Shown in pieces: positions 10,078 to 20,982 of a stretch of DNA of 64,000 nucleotides; positions within the stretch are counted from its first letter, which is position 1; the number at the start of each line of letters is the position of its first letter. Both the position numbers and the translations under genes were made by a program. This DNA comes from Bradyrhizobium sp. CIAT3101 (GTDB lineage Bacteria; Pseudomonadota; Alphaproteobacteria; Rhizobiales; Xanthobacteraceae). The DNA lies in NCBI RefSeq assembly GCF_029714945.1, contig NZ_CP121634.1, positions 4,237,001 to 4,301,000 on the forward strand. The letters run 5' to 3'. The notes under the pieces were generated by a model. It did not search any database. It was not told where the DNA came from and saw nothing but the letters and a program-made list of their open reading frames with translations.

Positions 10078-11367
10078 ATGGCGCAAGGGCAGGCGGGGGA
10101 TTACCGGATTCTTCAGGAAGCGGCCTTGCGGGACTATCTCGCGGGCCTGCCTGACATCGCGGCACTGCTTGGCGGCGCGCCGGCCGCCTGGGGGATCACC
10201 GAGGTCGGCGACGGCAATCTCAACCTCGTCTTCATCGTGAAAGGCGCCAGCGGCGGCACCGCCGTGAAGCAGGCGCTGCCTTACGTTCGCCTGGTCGGCG
10301 AGAGCTGGCCGCTGCCGCTGTCGCGGGCCCATTACGAATATCTCGCGCTGTCCCGGCAGGCCCAGCTCGTGCCCGGCCTCGTGCCGGCCTTGCTGCACCA
10401 CAACGAGACGCTGGCACTCACGGTGATGGAGCTGCTCGAGCCCCATATCATCATGCGCAAGGGGCTGGTGGCTGCGACGTCCTATCCGCGCTTCGTCGAT
10501 GACATCACGACGTTCATGGCGCGGACGCTGTTCTTCACCTCCGACCTCGCGCTCACGGCCGCGGAGAAGAAGGAGGCCATCGCCGCCTTCGCCGGCAATC
10601 ATGCGCTGTGCAAGATCACCGAGGATCTGATCTTCACCGATCCCTATCGCATCGCCGAGCAGAACCGCTGGACGTCGCCGTATCTCGACGGCCTGGCCGC
10701 GTCCTTGCGCGAGGACATGGAGCTGCATGTCGCGATCTCCCGGCTGAAGCTGAAATTCATGGCGAGCCCGGAAGCACTGCTGCATGGCGATCTCCACACC
10801 GGCTCGATCATGGTGACGGCGGCAGAGACGCGGGTGATCGATCCGGAATTCGCCTTCTACGGCCCGATGGGTTTTGACGTCGGCGCGGTGCTGGCCAATC
10901 TGCTGATGGCCTATTTCGCCTCTGCCGGCCACGAGCGCACGCCGGGCGAGCGCCGCGAATTCGAGGGCTGGGTGCTGGAGACGGTCGACCAGGTCTGGAA
11001 TGAGTTTTCGCGAAAATTCCTCGACCTCTGGCGGTCGGAGGCCCGCGGCGATGCCTATCCGGTCTCGCTCTTTGCCGGCGAGAAGGGCGCGATGCGCCTC
11101 GAGGCCGAGCGGCAGGCCTACATGCAGCGCCTGTTCACCGACACGGTCGGATTCGCCGCCGCCAAAACCATCCGCCGCATTTTCGGCCTTGCCCACAACA
11201 TCGATTTCGAGCTGATCGAGGATCCGAAGGTGCGGGCGGTGAGCGAGGCCCGCGCCGTGCGGCTCGCGCGCGGGATGATGGTGGAGGCGGTGGCGTTTCG
11301 AACCATCGCCGACATCACGGGGGCTGCCCGGAAGCTGGGGGATTGGCAGCCGGAGTTGTCAGGCTGA
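10078..11367 (+). CDS. mtnK: S-methyl-5-thioribose kinase
   Basis: Phosphorylates methylthioribose in the methionine salvage pathway (cytoplasm). The 429-residue protein has an aminoglycoside-phosphotransferase-like kinase fold: the nucleotide loop EVGDGNLNLVFIVKG, the catalytic loop LLHGDLHTGSIMV and the metal motif IDPEFAFYGPMGFD. These are signatures of MtnK rather than generic choline kinases. The isomerase gene mtnA, often adjacent, is not in the window. Confidence 0.9.
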   Translation: MAQGQAGDYRILQEAALRDYLAGLPDIAALLGGAPAAWGITEVGDGNLNLVFIVKGASGGTAVKQALPYVRLVGESWPLPLSRAHYEYLALSRQAQLVPGLVPALLHHNETLALTVMELLEPHIIMRKGLVAATSYPRFVDDITTFMARTLFFTSDLALTAAEKKEAIAAFAGNHALCKITEDLIFTDPYRIAEQNRWTSPYLDGLAASLREDMELHVAISRLKLKFMASPEALLHGDLHTGSIMVTAAETRVIDPEFAFYGPMGFDVGAVLANLLMAYFASAGHERTPGERREFEGWVLETVDQVWNEFSRKFLDLWRSEARGDAYPVSLFAGEKGAMRLEAERQAYMQRLFTDTVGFAAAKTIRRIFGLAHNIDFELIEDPKVRAVSEARAVRLARGMMVEAVAFRTIADITGAARKLGDWQPELSG

Positions 11368-11389
11368 CGGAGAGAGAGCGTCGCGCGCC

Positions 11390-12265
11390 TCAATACAGCC
11401 GTATCGGCAGCGGCGCGCCATCCGGGCCGACCAGCAGGCCCCAGGTCTCGTTGGCTGCGATCTCGAGCTCCCGGCTCCGCGCAGCGCTGCCCTCGGCCTT
11501 GACGGTGATCTTGTGCTTGCCTGACGGCAGATCGAGCTTTGGGATATCGGACTTTTCGCTCGCCGCATCGTCGGTGTGGGTCAGTTTTTCTCCCGCGTGC
11601 GCCACCAGCCTGACGGTTCGCTCATTGACGGTGATAACTGCCGCTTTATCCGTCTCGTTGCCGAGCATCAATTTCACTTGCCCCGGTTTTGGCGCGATGC
11701 CCGCCGTTACCTTCCACCGCTTGCGCAGGGAAAGGTCGGCGATGGTCTTGTTGTCCTGGCGGACGAGCCGGAGCGTCGCCGGTCCGTCCGACGTCGTGAA
11801 AGCGATCTCGGCCCTGTCGGGCGCGATGAGCGCGCCGTTCGTCTCGGTCCAGCCACGCTGTCCGAGCGAGGCGCGATAGAAGTCGAGCACGGCTGCGAGA
11901 TCGAGCGGCGTCTCGACATGCGCCGACCTGATGAAGGACGCGTTCTTCGTGGTCATCAGGTCCCAGCCGGCCGGCAGCGGCAGACCGGCGTCGTCGGACA
12001 TTTTGGCCTCGAAGGTCCGGCCTGCGGCCCGTGCCAGATACCCGAGAGCGCCGCAGATCAGGCGTTCGCCGAGAGTGTCCGGGACGCAACGGTTCCTGGT
12101 CGCCCACCAGGTCTGGTCGACGGCCGTGTCCAGGCCCGTGCTGCGATACCAGCCGACGTCGATGCCGTCAGCGGGGCCCGGATCCGGCGTAACAGGGATC
12201 GCCATCGCCGCTGTCGCGGCGACCAGACTGCCCACGAGCAGGATACCTAGCATTCGGCGTTTCAT
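11390..12265 (-). CDS. Secreted protein of unknown function
   Basis: 291 residues starting with a signal peptide (positively charged MKRR, then a hydrophobic core, cleavage near AMA at about 20-22). The middle (about 105-165) resembles a compact alpha/beta domain with DFYRASLGQRGW followed by strands. The C-terminal ~100 residues look like a PEGA-type beta-sandwich (DLPSGKHKITVKAEG) as found in surface-exposed carbohydrate- or cell-wall-linked domains. No catalytic motif is evident and I cannot assign a family. Convergent with mtnK, divergent from the peptide importer. Confidence 0.6.
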   Translation of the reverse strand: MKRRMLGILLVGSLVAATAAMAIPVTPDPGPADGIDVGWYRSTGLDTAVDQTWWATRNRCVPDTLGERLICGALGYLARAAGRTFEAKMSDDAGLPLPAGWDLMTTKNASFIRSAHVETPLDLAAVLDFYRASLGQRGWTETNGALIAPDRAEIAFTTSDGPATLRLVRQDNKTIADLSLRKRWKVTAGIAPKPGQVKLMLGNETDKAAVITVNERTVRLVAHAGEKLTHTDDAASEKSDIPKLDLPSGKHKITVKAEGSAARSRELEIAANETWGLLVGPDGAPLPIRLY

Positions 12266-12464
12266 TTTTTCCGCGATCCCTGGGGCTCAGACAACGATCC
12301 TGAGCTTGGTCGCGTCGATTGCGAAAAATGTTCACTGTTCCCATTGCGCGATGACGCACCGCGTCAATCGGTGGCTTGCATCGCCGGGGACGCAAAACGA
12401 AGCTTGCGTTCGACAGGCTGTGAATGATCAAATCCCTGATCGGAATACCTGCATTAGGGGACAC

Positions 12465-14054
12465 ATGATGTTCAGGATGTTGGCGATCGTCGCGGGCCTG
12501 GGACTGGCGCTCGCCGCCCCGGCAGAAGCCCAGACGCCGCGCAAGGGCGGAACCATCCGCATGACGGCGCCCTATGGCTCGAGCTTCACCAGTCTCGACA
12601 TTCACACCACCCAGCGCGCCCAGGACGAGATCTACGCCAAGGGCCTGCATCGCTCGCTCTACATCTGGGACTCCGCGGAAGGAAAGCCGGTCCCTGAACT
12701 CGCGAAGGAGGTCATCGTCTCCAGCGGGGGGCTCGTTCAGACCTTCAAGCTCCGCGACGACGCCTATTTCCACAACGGCCGCAAGATGACGGCTGACGAC
12801 GTGATCTGGTCGTTCAACCGCATCATGGACGGCACCAAGGCCTATCCCGGTGCGCGCTATGTTCGCGTCATCGAGGGCGCGGCCGCGGTCGAGAAAGGGC
12901 AGGCGAAGGAAATCTCCGGCCTGAAGAAGATCGACGATTTCACGGTGGAGATGAAGCTGACCGAGAAGGTCGAGCCCGGCTTCTACTTCTTCACGGCGCT
13001 GACCTCGATCTACCCCGCCGACGAGGCCGCCAAGGACAGCTTCATCCAGCATCCGATCGGCCTCGGCCCGTTCAAGTTCGTCGAGCACGTGCCGGGCTCG
13101 CGCATCGTCATGGAGCGGTGGGACAAGTTCTACAAGCCCGGCAAGCCCTACGCCGACAAGCTGATCGTCTCGATCATGGGCGAGGCGGCGGCCCGCGACG
13201 TCGCCTTCCGCAACAAGGAGATCGACACCTCCGTGCTCGGGCCGGCGCAATACGTCGCCTATCAGACCGACCCCAATCTCAAGGGCACCATCGCCGAGGT
13301 CGCCGAGGTCTTCACGCGTTACATGGGCATGAACCCCAACTTCAAGCCGTTCTCCGACAAGCGCGTCCGGCAGGCGATCAACTACGCGATCGATACCGAT
13401 TTGATCATCAGCAAGCTGGTCAAGGGCAAGGCCTATCGCGCCACCAGTTGGCTGCCGCTGACCTCGACCGCCTACGACAAGACGATGAAGCCGTACCCCT
13501 ACGATCCCGCCAAGGCCAAGCAGTTGCTCGCTGACGCCGGCTACGCCTCCGGCTTCGAATTCGAATGGACCACCAGCCAGAACGAAAGCTGGGGCCTGCC
13601 GATCGTCTCGGCCGTCATTCCGATGCTGGACAAGGTCGGCATCAAGGTGAAGGTCAAGCAGGTCGAGGCTGCCGTGCTGTCGGAGGTGGTCCGCACCGGC
13701 GACTACCAGGCCTACATCTACTCGCAACAGACCGGCCCGGATCCCCAGGCCGCGCTGAAATGCTTCCATTCGTCGACGCCGCAATCGGCCTGCAACTACA
13801 TGATCTTCAAGAACCCCGAGTTCGACAAGATCATGGACGAGGCAGGGCAGGCCGACGATTCATCCAAGCGCACCCAGCTGCTGCAAAAGGCCAACGCGCT
13901 GCTCTACGAGGAGGCGCCGGTCTGGTTCTTCAACTACAACAAGGCCGTCATGGCCGTGCAGCCCTGGCTCCATGGCGTTCAGCTCAACGCGACGGAGCTG
14001 ACCCATCAGAACGTCGAGGAGCTCTGGGTCGACGAGACCTCGCCGGCAAAGTAA
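12465..14054 (+). CDS. ABC importer periplasmic substrate-binding protein, peptide/opine (SBP_bac_5) type
   Basis: Cluster C (DppA/OppA-like) binding protein of about 529 residues, signal peptide ending near PAEAQ. It shows KGGTIRMTAPYG at the mature N-terminus, NGRKMTADDVIWSFNRIMD, and the late FKPFSDKRVRQAINYAID segment characteristic of the family. Start set at the tandem ATGs 12465/12468 behind AGGGGA; the second has better spacing. First gene of a five-gene importer; a stable stem-loop follows it. Substrate cannot be told from sequence: peptides, opines or glycosides are all possible. Confidence 0.93.
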   Translation: MMFRMLAIVAGLGLALAAPAEAQTPRKGGTIRMTAPYGSSFTSLDIHTTQRAQDEIYAKGLHRSLYIWDSAEGKPVPELAKEVIVSSGGLVQTFKLRDDAYFHNGRKMTADDVIWSFNRIMDGTKAYPGARYVRVIEGAAAVEKGQAKEISGLKKIDDFTVEMKLTEKVEPGFYFFTALTSIYPADEAAKDSFIQHPIGLGPFKFVEHVPGSRIVMERWDKFYKPGKPYADKLIVSIMGEAAARDVAFRNKEIDTSVLGPAQYVAYQTDPNLKGTIAEVAEVFTRYMGMNPNFKPFSDKRVRQAINYAIDTDLIISKLVKGKAYRATSWLPLTSTAYDKTMKPYPYDPAKAKQLLADAGYASGFEFEWTTSQNESWGLPIVSAVIPMLDKVGIKVKVKQVEAAVLSEVVRTGDYQAYIYSQQTGPDPQAALKCFHSSTPQSACNYMIFKNPEFDKIMDEAGQADDSSKRTQLLQKANALLYEEAPVWFFNYNKAVMAVQPWLHGVQLNATELTHQNVEELWVDETSPAK

Positions 14055-14070
14055 CACGCGTTCTCGTGCT

Positions 14071-14097
14071 CCCTTCATCGCCATGAGCGATGAAGGG
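14071..14097 (+). other. Intercistronic stem-loop after the binding-protein gene
   Basis: A perfect 11-base-pair inverted repeat (CCCTTCATCGC and GCGATGAAGGG) with a five-base loop lies in the gap between the binding-protein and permease genes. The 3' arm overlaps the GGGAGG ribosome-binding site of the permease gene. Such hairpins commonly stabilise the upstream mRNA and lower expression of the membrane genes; here it may also mask the ribosome-binding site. Confidence 0.75.
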
Positions 14098-14107
14098 AGG
14101 GAAGAAA

Positions 14108-15037
14108 GTGCCGATGCTCTCCTTCCTGATCCGTCGCCTTCTGCAGACCATTCCGACCGTGCTGGCCGTCGTGCTGCTGGTCTTCGTGCTGTTCAGCGTC
14201 GTTCCCGGCAGCATCGCCTCGACCATGAGCGACGACGTCGATCCCCAGGTCGAGCTGCGCCTGAAGCAGCAGCTCGGCCTGAACGATCCCGTCTATGTGC
14301 GCTTCGGCAATTACATCGCCAAGCTCGCGACCGGTGATTTCGGCACCTCGTTCCGGACGCGCGAGCCGGTGACATCGATGATTGCCAAGCGGGCCTGGCC
14401 GACGTTGCAGCTGATCTTCACGGCGATGGCATTTGCGGTTCTGCTCGGCGTGCCGCTCGGTTTCGTCGCCGCATTGCGGCCGGGCGGTCTCGTCGACACG
14501 CTCGCAATGGTCGTGGCGGTGTCCGGCCTTTCCATCGCCAAATTCTGGCTCGGATTGGTGATCATGTACGTCTTTGCGTTGAAGCTCGGCTGGCTGCCGA
14601 GTTTCGGCTATGGCGATGGCGGCCTGAAATATCTGCTGCTGCCGGCCTTGACGCTCGGCGTCTCGCCGATGGCGCTGTTTGCCCGGACGACGCGCGCCGC
14701 CGTCCTCGAGATCATGACGGCTGATTTCGTCCGCACCGCGCGCTCCAAGGGCATGAGCGAGACGCGCGTGGTGAAGTGGCACGTCATGCGCAACGCGCTC
14801 GTCATCATTCTCACCACCGTCGGCCTGCAATTCGGCGGGCTGATGGGGCAGGCGGTCGTGGTCGAGAAGCTGTTCTCCTGGCCGGGCATCGGCTCGCTGC
14901 TGGTCGACAGCGTCCTGCAGCGCGACATTCCCGCCGTCCAGGGCTCCATTCTCGTGGTCGTGCTGGCCTTCCTCGCGATCAATTTGCTGATCGATCTGCT
15001 CTACGGCGTGATCGATCCCAGGATCAGATACGCATGA
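14108..15037 (+). CDS. ABC importer permease, DppB/OppB type
   Basis: Inner-membrane permease with six helices. It has the family N-terminus LSFLIRRLLQTIPTVLAVV and the cytoplasmic EAA loop (DFVRTARSKGMSETRV) that contacts the ATPases. Start placed at GTG 14108, seven bases after GGGAGG; ATG 14114 is nearly as likely, while ATG 14090 falls inside the stem-loop and gives an atypical polar extension. The stop overlaps the next start (ATGA, 15034-15037). Confidence 0.93.
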   Translation: MPMLSFLIRRLLQTIPTVLAVVLLVFVLFSVVPGSIASTMSDDVDPQVELRLKQQLGLNDPVYVRFGNYIAKLATGDFGTSFRTREPVTSMIAKRAWPTLQLIFTAMAFAVLLGVPLGFVAALRPGGLVDTLAMVVAVSGLSIAKFWLGLVIMYVFALKLGWLPSFGYGDGGLKYLLLPALTLGVSPMALFARTTRAAVLEIMTADFVRTARSKGMSETRVVKWHVMRNALVIILTTVGLQFGGLMGQAVVVEKLFSWPGIGSLLVDSVLQRDIPAVQGSILVVVLAFLAINLLIDLLYGVIDPRIRYA

Positions 15038-15851
15038 AGCTGCGCGCCAACCTCATCATTGGCGGCGCGTTGTTTGCGCTCGCCATCCTGGTCGGCGTGC
15101 TCGCGCCCTGGCTGGCGCACACCGATCCCGTCCTGGACGCCAACCTCATGAATGCGGAGGAGCCGCCGAGCTGGACCTGGTGGTTCGGCACCGACGACCA
15201 GGGCCGCGACATCTATTCCCGCGTCGTCTACGGCGCCCGCGTCTCACTGACGGTCGGCATCGTCTCGCAGCTCATCAACAGCGTCATCGGCGTGGCGCTG
15301 GGCCTCAGCGCAGGCTATTGGGGCGGCTGGTGGGACGACGTCGTCAACGCCCTGACCAACGTCATGCTGGCGATCCCCTCGCTGATCTTCGCGCTGGCCA
15401 TCATGGCGGTGCTTGGCCCCGGCCTGACCAGTCTCCTGATTGCACTCGGATTGACCAACTGGTCCTTCACCTGCCGGATCGCGCGGGCCTCGGCGCTGTC
15501 GCTGAGGAGCCAGGGCTATGTTCAGGCCGCCACCGTGCTCGGCTACGGCGATCTCCGCATCATGATCACGCAGTTGCTGCCGAACATGCTGGGACCGATC
15601 GTCGTCATCGGCACGCTCGGCATGGGCAGCGCGGTCCTCTCCGAGGCCGCCTTGTCGTTCCTCGGCCTCGGCGTTCGGCCGCCGTTTCCGAGCTGGGGCA
15701 GCATGCTGTCGGATGCCCGCGACCAGATCACGACGGCGCCGTGGCTTTCGATCTTCCCGGGGCTGGCCATCTTCCTGACGGTGCTCGGCCTCAATTTGCT
15801 TGGCGATGGCCTGCGCGACATCCTCGATCCCCAGTCGCGGAGCCGGCGCAC

Positions 15852-15855
<4 letters not shown>
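15034..15855 (+). CDS. ABC importer permease, DppC/OppC type
   Basis: Second inner-membrane permease, 273 residues. After the first helix comes WWFGTDDQGRDIYSRVVYGA, the hallmark of DppC-like proteins, and the EAA loop is at GYVQAATVLGYGDLRIM. It overlaps both neighbours by four bases, so the importer genes are translationally coupled. Confidence 0.94.
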
Positions 15856-16824
<969 letters not shown>

Positions 16825-16832
<8 letters not shown>

Positions 16833-17874
16833 ACCCCAGAGCAGGCCCGGCGAGGGAAGGGCGGACGACGATCTCATCCTCAGCGTCGAGGATCTCGCGG
16901 TTCATTTTCCGATTGGTGGCGGCCTGCTCGACCGCGGCCGGCGGGTGCTCCGTGCCGTTGACGGTGTCGATCTCAAGCTGAAGCGCGGCGAATGCCTCGG
17001 CCTCGTCGGCGAGTCCGGCTCCGGCAAATCGACGGTCGCCCTGTCGATCCTTGGTCTGCTCACCCCGACGCGCGGCCGCATCGTGCTGGACGGGCAGGTT
17101 GTGACCAACAGGCAATCCGGCGACCGCAAATCGCTCGCCCGGACCGTCCAGATCGTCTTCCAGGATCCCTACGCCTCCCTCAATCCGCGCCAGACCGTTC
17201 GGCGTACGCTGGAAGATCCCTTGCGCGTGCATGGTGTGACCGCGAGAAGCGAGATCGAGGACCGCGTCGCGACCATGCTGCGCCATGTCGGCCTGCGGCC
17301 CGAACAGGCCGACCGCTACCCCCACGAATTCTCCGGCGGCCAGCGCCAGCGCATCGGCATCGCCCGCGCGCTGATCCTCAACCCCAGGATCGTCATCTGC
17401 GACGAGCCGGTCTCGGCGCTCGACGTCTCGATCCGCGCCCAGATCATCAACCTGCTGCTGGAGCTGAAGGAGACGCTCGGTCTCTCCTACATCATGATCA
17501 GCCACGACCTCGGCGTCGTCGAGCACATGAGCGACCGGGTCGCCGTGATGTATCTCGGCCGCATCGTCGAGAACGGCGACTGGCGGGAAATTTTCGAACG
17601 GCCGGCGCACCCCTATACGCAAGCCCTGATCGCGGCCATCCCCGATCCCTTGCACCATGCCCCGCTGGCGACGACTGGCGGCGATCTGCCGAACCCGCTC
17701 AATCCGCCGAACGGGTGTGCGTTCAGCCCGCGATGTCGGTATGCGGAAGATGTGTGCCGTCACGAGCCGGGGCCCGTGCTGGAGACGCGGCCCGATGGGC
17801 ATGCGGTGCGGTGCTGGCGAGCTGAGGCGATTGCGGGTCGGGTGGCGGTGTCGACTGAAGGCGCGCATCCGTAG
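16825..17874 (+). CDS. ABC importer ATP-binding protein, DppF/OppF type
   Basis: 349 residues. Walker A GESGSGKST, Q-loop in VFQDPYASLNPRQTV, signature FSGGQRQRI, Walker B VICDEP and switch histidine in MISHDLG are all present, as is the C-terminal CAFSPRCRYAEDVC cluster-binding pattern. It starts eight bases inside the preceding gene. It ends the operon, 55 bases from the convergent UPF0182 gene. Confidence 0.94.
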
Positions 17875-17929
17875 AATGCAGACGACGCGAATTTCTGGCG
17901 AGGCACGTGTGCCGCCGTTGATGGGTCAA

Positions 17930-20722
17930 TCAGCGGCTACCCGATTGCCGGCGGATATCCTCCAAAATGCCGCGCATCAGGCCGATCTCTTTGCCGAAGC
18001 CTGTCCAATCGCCGGATTTTAACCGCTCCATGGCGTGATTATAGTGATCGAGCGCCTCCTGTGCGCGCCTTGCCGCGGCCTCATCGCCGGGCGATTCCGC
18101 GGTCGCAGCCGGCGCCGACGCAGCTCCGTCGTCCACGAAGAGTGCCGACAGGGCCTCAGCAAGTGTTTCCCTCATGACGACATGCTCGCCATCGGCGGCA
18201 ATCACCCGCTTGAGCTCCGGCAAATGTCCTTGCTCGGCCCGCAGATACAGCGGCGACACGTAGAGAATCGAATTCTCGATCGGGATCACGAGCAGATTTC
18301 CCCGGATCACCCGCGACCCCATCTGGTTCCACAGCGATATCTGTTGGGAGATCTCGGTGTTCTGATGAATTCGCGCCTCGATCTGGAACGGTCCGTAGAC
18401 CAGCTTCTCCTTGGGAAATTCGTACACGACCAGCTTGCCATAGCCGGGCTCGTCGCAGCGCGCGGCGAGCCATGCGATCATGTTGTCGCGACGGCTCGGC
18501 ACCATCGGGATCATGATGAAGAACTCGGCTTGTGCCTCTCCGGGCAGCCGCATGATGATGTAGTAAGGGACCATCGTGGTGATGCCGTCCATTGAAGAGA
18601 CGCCGTCACCGGCCGGCTGACGCGGAAATTGCCAGAGGTCCTCGCGGTTATAGAAAACATCGGCCGCTTCCATGTGGTAGGTCTGGAAGAGCCGCGCCTG
18701 GATCAGGAAGAGGTCTTCGGGATAGCGAATGTGCTTCTGAAGATCGGACGGCATGGCCGCGAACGGCTTGAACAGGTCCGGGAAGATTCGTCGATAGGTC
18801 GCGGCGATCGGGTCCGCCGGGTCCATCAGGTAAAAGTCGACGGTGCCGTTGTAGGCGTCGATCACGACCTTCACCGAATTGCGGATATAGTTGAGGTTGA
18901 GGCCGGGCGCAGGCTGTGCGTAGGGAAAATATTCGCTCGTCGTGTAGGCGTCCTGCATCCAGAACATCCGGCCCTCGCTGACGACCAGATAGGGATCGCG
19001 ATCGAGCGCGAGGAACGGGGCGATCGTGCCGACCCGCTTCTGGATGTTGCGTCGGATCATGATCCGGCTGTCGTCGCCGATGTAGTCTGACAGCACCAGG
19101 TTCACATCGTTGAAATGGTGGGCGAAGATCAGTCTCCGCACCATGCCCGACAGCGGCACGCCGCCGGAGCCGTCATAGGACGCGTAGACATTGTCCTTTC
19201 CCTTGGGATAATCGAACTCCGGCACGGTTCCCTTGACGATGACGTAGTCCTCGGTCTGCTGGCCGTAATAGATGCGCGGCTCGTGAATGGCGGGACCGCC
19301 GTGCGCGACCGGAGGAATGTCGTGCAGATAGAGCAGCGGAAGTCCTTCACCGCTCTTCTGGGTGACCGGACTCATCACCACGCCATTGCCGTGGGTGAAC
19401 AGGATATGGCGGTTGACCCAGGTTTGCGCGTTGGATGGCAGCAGCGCAGAATTCAGCTCGCGGCCTGAGATCATCACGCTTTGGTAGGTATCGCCTAACC
19501 AGTAGCGATCGACATCGAGATCGCGCAGTTTGTAGTAGGTGCGTATCTCCTGCAGTTGCGCGTAGGTGTCGGCCAGGGGTTGCCAATCCCACAGCCTTAT
19601 ATTTTCGATGGTGGCCTTGTTGGCCTCGAGTGTCCGGAAAGTCAGGTTCTGTTCCGCAGGGAACGGCTTCGGAACGATCCGATTGAGATTGTAGGCTTCG
19701 CGGGTCAGGGCAATGTTGCGTTCGATGTAGGGCCGCTCCCACTCCAGCTCGTTCGGCCCGACGTAGAAGCGCTGAAATACCGCGGGGACGATGCCCGACA
19801 GCAGCAAGGCGCCGCCGAACAACAGCACAATCGCGGCGGTGGGAAGGCGGTAGGTTCGCACCCACAGGTTCGCGCATGCCGCCAAGGCGGCGACGATCGA
19901 AAGTGCGATCAGCAGCCACAGGACCGGCAGCTCCACATTGACGTCGGTGAAGCCCGCCCCGACCACCACGCCATTGTCGCCGTACAGCAGGAGATAGCGG
20001 TCGAGACTGTAGGACCACGCCTTCACGCCAAAGAAGAGGCCGAGAAGCGCCGAACCGTGCGAGATCGCTGCTGGCGATACTTGTTGGGCTCTGTCTTCGA
20101 TGTCGCCAAACACCCAGTAGATCGATCCGGCGAACAGTGCGCCCGTGAAGAGCATCAGCAAGGCCCAATTCTTCACGGCCACAAAGGCGGGCAGGGAGAA
20201 GAGGTAGAAGCCGATATCCTTATCGTATAAGGGATCGTTGGTGCCGTAGGGCACCTGATAGATGAAGCGCAGCAGAGTGCTCCAGCTGCCGACTTCGCCC
20301 CAGGCGACGAACAGAGCGAAGAGGCCGCTGCCCGCGCCGATCACGATGCGCCAGGGCAGCCGCTCGCGCAGGAATTCCAGCGGATCGGGCGGCGTCACGG
20401 CGGCCGCAAACGTCGGGGCGAAGGCGGCCGGCGGCCGGCGTCGGCGCCCGGCGAGGCCAAGTGCAAGGCGCGCGTTTGTCCACAAGATGGCGACGCTCGC
20501 CGCGAAAACAACGAGGAAGACGGCGGCTTTCGCGCCGATCGTGGTCCAGAAGATCTGCCTGTAGCCGATCGACGAGAACCACATCCAGTCGACCAGGACG
20601 TCGCCGGCGAGAGCGAGCAGGATCAGGCCGATTACGGCGATGATGGCCGCGATGATGAATCCCACCACGGCGCCTCGCCCTGGTGCCTTCCGTTCGGGTC
20701 CGGAAATCCCGATCGTCATCAT
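17930..20722 (-). CDS. UPF0182 family large membrane protein
   Basis: About 930 residues: a cytoplasmic start, roughly seven hydrophobic helices in the first third, then a long soluble C-terminal part with family sequences such as VGPNELEWERPYIERNIALTREAY, WVNRHILFTHGNGVVMSP and IHEPRIYYGQ. The function of UPF0182 is not established. Start set at the tandem ATGs 20722/20719; an earlier in-frame start at 20818 would add an atypical polar leader. A FixK/FNR-type palindrome lies 219 bases upstream and could act on this gene. Convergent with the peptide importer. Confidence 0.85.
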   Translation of the reverse strand: MMTIGISGPERKAPGRGAVVGFIIAAIIAVIGLILLALAGDVLVDWMWFSSIGYRQIFWTTIGAKAAVFLVVFAASVAILWTNARLALGLAGRRRRPPAAFAPTFAAAVTPPDPLEFLRERLPWRIVIGAGSGLFALFVAWGEVGSWSTLLRFIYQVPYGTNDPLYDKDIGFYLFSLPAFVAVKNWALLMLFTGALFAGSIYWVFGDIEDRAQQVSPAAISHGSALLGLFFGVKAWSYSLDRYLLLYGDNGVVVGAGFTDVNVELPVLWLLIALSIVAALAACANLWVRTYRLPTAAIVLLFGGALLLSGIVPAVFQRFYVGPNELEWERPYIERNIALTREAYNLNRIVPKPFPAEQNLTFRTLEANKATIENIRLWDWQPLADTYAQLQEIRTYYKLRDLDVDRYWLGDTYQSVMISGRELNSALLPSNAQTWVNRHILFTHGNGVVMSPVTQKSGEGLPLLYLHDIPPVAHGGPAIHEPRIYYGQQTEDYVIVKGTVPEFDYPKGKDNVYASYDGSGGVPLSGMVRRLIFAHHFNDVNLVLSDYIGDDSRIMIRRNIQKRVGTIAPFLALDRDPYLVVSEGRMFWMQDAYTTSEYFPYAQPAPGLNLNYIRNSVKVVIDAYNGTVDFYLMDPADPIAATYRRIFPDLFKPFAAMPSDLQKHIRYPEDLFLIQARLFQTYHMEAADVFYNREDLWQFPRQPAGDGVSSMDGITTMVPYYIIMRLPGEAQAEFFIMIPMVPSRRDNMIAWLAARCDEPGYGKLVVYEFPKEKLVYGPFQIEARIHQNTEISQQISLWNQMGSRVIRGNLLVIPIENSILYVSPLYLRAEQGHLPELKRVIAADGEHVVMRETLAEALSALFVDDGAASAPAATAESPGDEAAARRAQEALDHYNHAMERLKSGDWTGFGKEIGLMRGILEDIRRQSGSR

Positions 20723-20804
20723 GACACTATAGCAGAACGACAGACGTGGCGCGCCTGTCGTGGGGGGCGCCGCACCTGCTTTTTGCTCCGCCGAGCTACA
20801 ATAG

Positions 20805-20816
20805 GTGGGTACCCAC
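20805..20816. repeat. 12-base palindrome GTGGGTACCCAC
   Basis: Perfect palindrome about 83 bases upstream of the UPF0182 start codon (minus strand). It could be an operator for a dimeric regulator, or chance; nothing else supports it. Confidence 0.35.
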
Positions 20817-20940
20817 ACCAGACGGCGCGTCGAACTCGGAGGGCGCGCGAGGTCTTGGGGGCTGCGAGGACGTGACGCCCCGCCGCTAGCGGCAGAATGC
20901 TGATGCGCTCGGCCACGCGGGCTTGCGAGGAACCGGAATC

Positions 20941-20954
20941 TTGATCTGGATCAA
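20941..20954. promoter_or_regulatory. FixK/FNR-type box 1
   Basis: The sequence TTGATCTGGATCAA is a perfect match to the FNR-family consensus TTGAT-N4-ATCAA used by FNR, FixK and Anr proteins. With activator spacing of about 41.5 bases, it could drive the minus-strand UPF0182 gene (transcript start near 20906) or a plus-strand transcript starting near 20989. Confidence 0.75.
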
Positions 20955-20982
20955 GGTTCTGGGGTCCGAGCGACGCAATCAA

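Noticed and set aside
12168..13784. 538-codon minus-strand frame opposite the peptide-binding protein gene
   Set aside because: The plus strand encodes an unmistakable SBP_bac_5 protein; the minus frame lacks any signal or motif.
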